From NCBI GenBank assembly GCA_963709645.1, contig CAVPXP010000021.1:1-64000 (forward strand): a DNA stretch of 64,000 nt. Reading direction: 5' to 3'. This document shows, piece by piece, positions 62,028 to 64,000 of this stretch. The position numbers and the translations under genes are program-made. Under the pieces are notes generated by a model, which worked only from the letters and a program-made list of their open reading frames with translations, did not search any database and was not told the origin of the DNA. Origin of the DNA: DYRB01 sp963709645 (lineage in GTDB: Bacteria > Pseudomonadota > Gammaproteobacteria > Chromatiales > Chromatiaceae). The stretch's first letter is position 1. Every line of letters starts with the position of its first letter.

Positions 62028-62651
62028 CTAGTCCCCCCACCGCCGGCCGATCTCATGGACGACCCCCAAGTGATCGAGGACGCGTGCCACCATGAAATCC
62101 ACAATGTCGGCGACGCTCTGTGGGTTGAAGTAGAAACCCGGGTTGGCCGGCATGATGACGACCCCCGCACGGGCCAGGCGCAGCATGTTCTCCAGGTGGA
62201 TGACGGAGAATGGCGTCTCGCGCACCACCAGGATGAGCTTTCGCCCCTCCTTGATGGTTACATCCGCGGCGCGGTCGATGAGATCCCCACTCACCCCGGC
62301 GGCGATGCTCGCCAGGGTTCCGGTCGTACAGGGGCAAACCACCATGGCGTCCGGAGGGTTGGTCCCGCTGGCAACCGGGGCCGTCCACTCCTGGCGCCCG
62401 AAGACCTGCAATTGTCCGGGGGCCGCGCCGAAGTGTCCGGCGAAGAAGCGCTGCATATCGGCAGGGTTTGCGGGAACCGCCAGCCCAGCCTCCATCTTGA
62501 GCACGATCTGCCCCGCTTGGGAGACCATCAGGTAGACCCGCACCCCCGCCCGGATTAGGCATTCCAGGAGACGGAGCCCGTACTGCGTGCCCGAGGCACC
62601 TGTGATGGCTAGGGCGAACGTCTTGGGCCAGGCGGGTCCCCTGTTGCTCAT
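62028..62651 (-). CDS. ubiX: Flavin prenyltransferase UbiX
   Basis: 207 residues. LAITGASGTQYGLRLLECLI is the FMN-binding N-terminus. VVCPCTTGTLASIAAGVSGD, RKLILVVRETPFSVIHLENM and GVVIMPANPGFYFNP complete the family pattern. UbiX makes prenylated FMN for the UbiD decarboxylase in ubiquinone synthesis. Its ATG overlaps the mpl stop by four bases, so the two are translationally coupled. Confidence 0.95.
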   Translation of the reverse strand: MSNRGPAWPKTFALAITGASGTQYGLRLLECLIRAGVRVYLMVSQAGQIVLKMEAGLAVPANPADMQRFFAGHFGAAPGQLQVFGRQEWTAPVASGTNPPDAMVVCPCTTGTLASIAAGVSGDLIDRAADVTIKEGRKLILVVRETPFSVIHLENMLRLARAGVVIMPANPGFYFNPQSVADIVDFMVARVLDHLGVVHEIGRRWGD

Positions 62652-64000
62652 GGTGCCGCCGCCAGGCGGGCCCTGTCCCCGGCCCCCAGGGCGAGGAGCA
62701 GCCGCTGATGGATGCCCTGGAAGCCACCGTTGCTCATGACCAGCACCTGATCGCCAGGTGCGGCGTCGAAAGCTACCCGCGCCACGATGGGCTCGACCTC
62801 CGCGAATACCGCGGCTTTGGCACCCAGGGGGGCGAAGACTGCCTCCGGTTTCCAGCCCAGGTCGGGCGGGGCAAAGACGTAGACCCGATCCGCATGGGCG
62901 AGCGACGCGGCGAGGTCGGCGTTGTGCACCCCCAGACGCATGGTGTTGGAACGAGGCTCCAGGACCGCCAGGATGCGCCGGTCGCCGACGCGTCGGCGCA
63001 AGCCCTCGATGGTGGTGGCGATGGCCGTGGGGTGGTGGGCGAAGTCGTCGTAGACCCGCACCCCAGCCACCTCCCCGCGCAGTTCCATGCGCCGCTTGAC
63101 CCCGGCGAAGCGTCCCAGCGCGGCGATGCCCATCGCTGGCGGGACCCCGGCGTGGCGCGCTGCCGCTAGCACCGCCAGGGCATTGGAGACATTGTGCCGC
63201 CCGGTTTGGCCCCAGGCGACTTCTCCCAGGGCCTGGCCATCGTGCAGGACCCCGAAGCGAGAGCCGTCCGCCTCGACCAACTCCGCGGCCCAGTCACCCC
63301 TCGCACCGAAGGACTCCATCGGGGTCCAGCAACCCATGGCCAACACCTGGTCCATGGCGGCTTCGCCCTTTGGGTGAACGATGAGTCCGGACCCTGGCAC
63401 GGTGCGGACCAAGTGGTGAAATTGCCGCTGGATCTGGGCCAAGTCGTCGAAGATGTCGGCGTGGTCGAACTCCAGATTGTTGAGGATCAGCGTGCGCGGA
63501 CCGTAGTGGACGAACTTGGAGCGCTTGTCGAAAAAGGCGGTGTCGTACTCGTCGGCTTCGACGACGAAAAAAGGTGCCGAGCCCAGCCGGGCCGAGATCC
63601 CGAACCCCTGCGGCACCCCGCCGATGAGAAACCCTGGGTCGAGCCCGGCATCTTCGAGGATCCAGGCGAGCATGCTCGCCGTTGTGGTCTTCCCGTGGGT
63701 CCCGGCCACCGCCAGGACCCAGCGGTCGCGCAACAGGTGCTCGCGCAGCCACTCGGGCCCGGAGACATAGCGCAGGCGGCGGTCGAGCATGGCCTCCACA
63801 ACCGGCAGGCCGCGCTTCATGGCATTGCCCACGACCACCACGTCCGGTGCGGGGTCGAGCTGGTCCGCCCCGTAGCCCTCTACGAGGTCAATGCCGGCCG
63901 CCTCAAGCTGGGTGCTCATCGGCGGGTAGACGTTGGCGTCCGATCCTGTGACGCGGTGACCCAAGGCGCGCGCCAGGAGCGCGACGCCCCCCATGAAGGT
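62648..64000 (-). CDS. mpl: UDP-N-acetylmuramate:L-Ala-gamma-D-Glu-mDAP ligase, 5' end cut by window edge
   Basis: About 450 codons present; the N-terminus continues past base 64000 (…TFMGGVALLARALGHRVTGS, the mononucleotide fold of the Mur ligases). The ATP site is LAVAGTHGKTTTASMLAWIL, and the substrate and ligase regions are VVEADEYDTAFFDKRSKFVH, NNLEFDHADIF and DDFAHHPTAIATTIEGLR. Mpl re-attaches recycled tripeptide to UDP-MurNAc in peptidoglycan recycling. It is upstream of ubiX on the same strand. Confidence 0.95.
   Translation of the reverse strand, partial: TFMGGVALLARALGHRVTGSDANVYPPMSTQLEAAGIDLVEGYGADQLDPAPDVVVVGNAMKRGLPVVEAMLDRRLRYVSGPEWLREHLLRDRWVLAVAGTHGKTTTASMLAWILEDAGLDPGFLIGGVPQGFGISARLGSAPFFVVEADEYDTAFFDKRSKFVHYGPRTLILNNLEFDHADIFDDLAQIQRQFHHLVRTVPGSGLIVHPKGEAAMDQVLAMGCWTPMESFGARGDWAAELVEADGSRFGVLHDGQALGEVAWGQTGRHNVSNALAVLAAARHAGVPPAMGIAALGRFAGVKRRMELRGEVAGVRVYDDFAHHPTAIATTIEGLRRRVGDRRILAVLEPRSNTMRLGVHNADLAASLAHADRVYVFAPPDLGWKPEAVFAPLGAKAAVFAEVEPIVARVAFDAAPGDQVLVMSNGGFQGIHQRLLLALGAGDRARLAAAP

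Overview
The window is GC-rich chromosomal DNA that most likely comes from a purple sulfur bacterium (Chromatiaceae, Gammaproteobacteria). The pointers are dissimilatory APS reductase (aprBA), two exported glycine/tyrosine-rich sulfur globule proteins, the NiFe-hydrogenase maturation genes hypA and hypB, and a gammaproteobacterial housekeeping background (cbpAM, tcdA, arfB, sixA, argS plus a SPOR gene, mpl, DUF1244, DUF2058, DUF423). I see no transposase, phage structural gene or CRISPR array. The only mobile-looking item is a 169-bp MITE-like element at 33,162-33,330.

Layout. 0-3.3 kb: a partial YkgJ-type gene, aprA and aprB on the minus strand, with a terminator and a consensus-like promoter. 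3.5-6.7 kb: a thioredoxin-HEAT protein, DUF423, bioA and rsmE. 6.8-12.1 kb (minus): a molybdenum-hydroxylase operon ([2Fe-2S] subunit, Tat-exported large subunit, XdhC, MocA-like enzyme) ending in a decayed gene. 12.1-17.5 kb: DUF1244, an rlhA-like U32 protein, NUDIX, a PhoU-like protein and an AAA ATPase. 17.6-18.2 kb: tRNA operon Pro-Arg-His-Lys with promoter and terminator. 18.4-24.5 kb: lipoprotein, cbpA-cbpM, EgtB-like protein, sulfur globule protein, DUF2919, glutaredoxin, tcdA. 24.5-37.7 kb: tatD, NYN/LOTUS protein, DUF2058, Skp-like, MBL hydrolase, DUF349 protein, NTF2-like, Usp, TauD-like, arfB, sixA, fructosamine kinase, HNH. 38-49 kb: priA, argS, SPOR protein, the ferrous-iron operon feoA-feoA-feoB-feoC and an EF-G paralogue. 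48.7-55.8 kb: an L,D-transpeptidase overlapping a Braun-type lipoprotein gene, a chorismate-lyase-like gene, lipoproteins, hypAB and a second sulfur globule protein. 56-59 kb: lexA-imuA-imuB under a perfect SOS box. 59-64 kb: LysR, HPP and CBS proteins, a DsrC-like fusion gene, ubiX and mpl.

How it fits together. AprBA oxidises sulfite to APS while the sulfur globule proteins coat stored sulfur, so the window covers both storage and oxidation. The Mo-hydroxylase operon carries its own cofactor-maturation genes. The Feo operon has a Fur-like box. LexA controls its own operon with the mutagenesis accessory proteins.

Several genes (Mo-hydroxylase large subunit, rlhA-like, NYN protein, L,D-transpeptidase, DsrC-like fusion) are close to full length but interrupted by single-base frame changes. 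Sequencing error and real decay cannot be told apart here. The gene after mocA looks truly dead because it carries several in-frame stops. The most unusual item is the DsrC-fold gene at 61.2-61.8 kb: it is fused to an N-terminal beta-rich domain, lacks the redox cysteines of DsrC, and lies downstream of an AT-rich palindrome.
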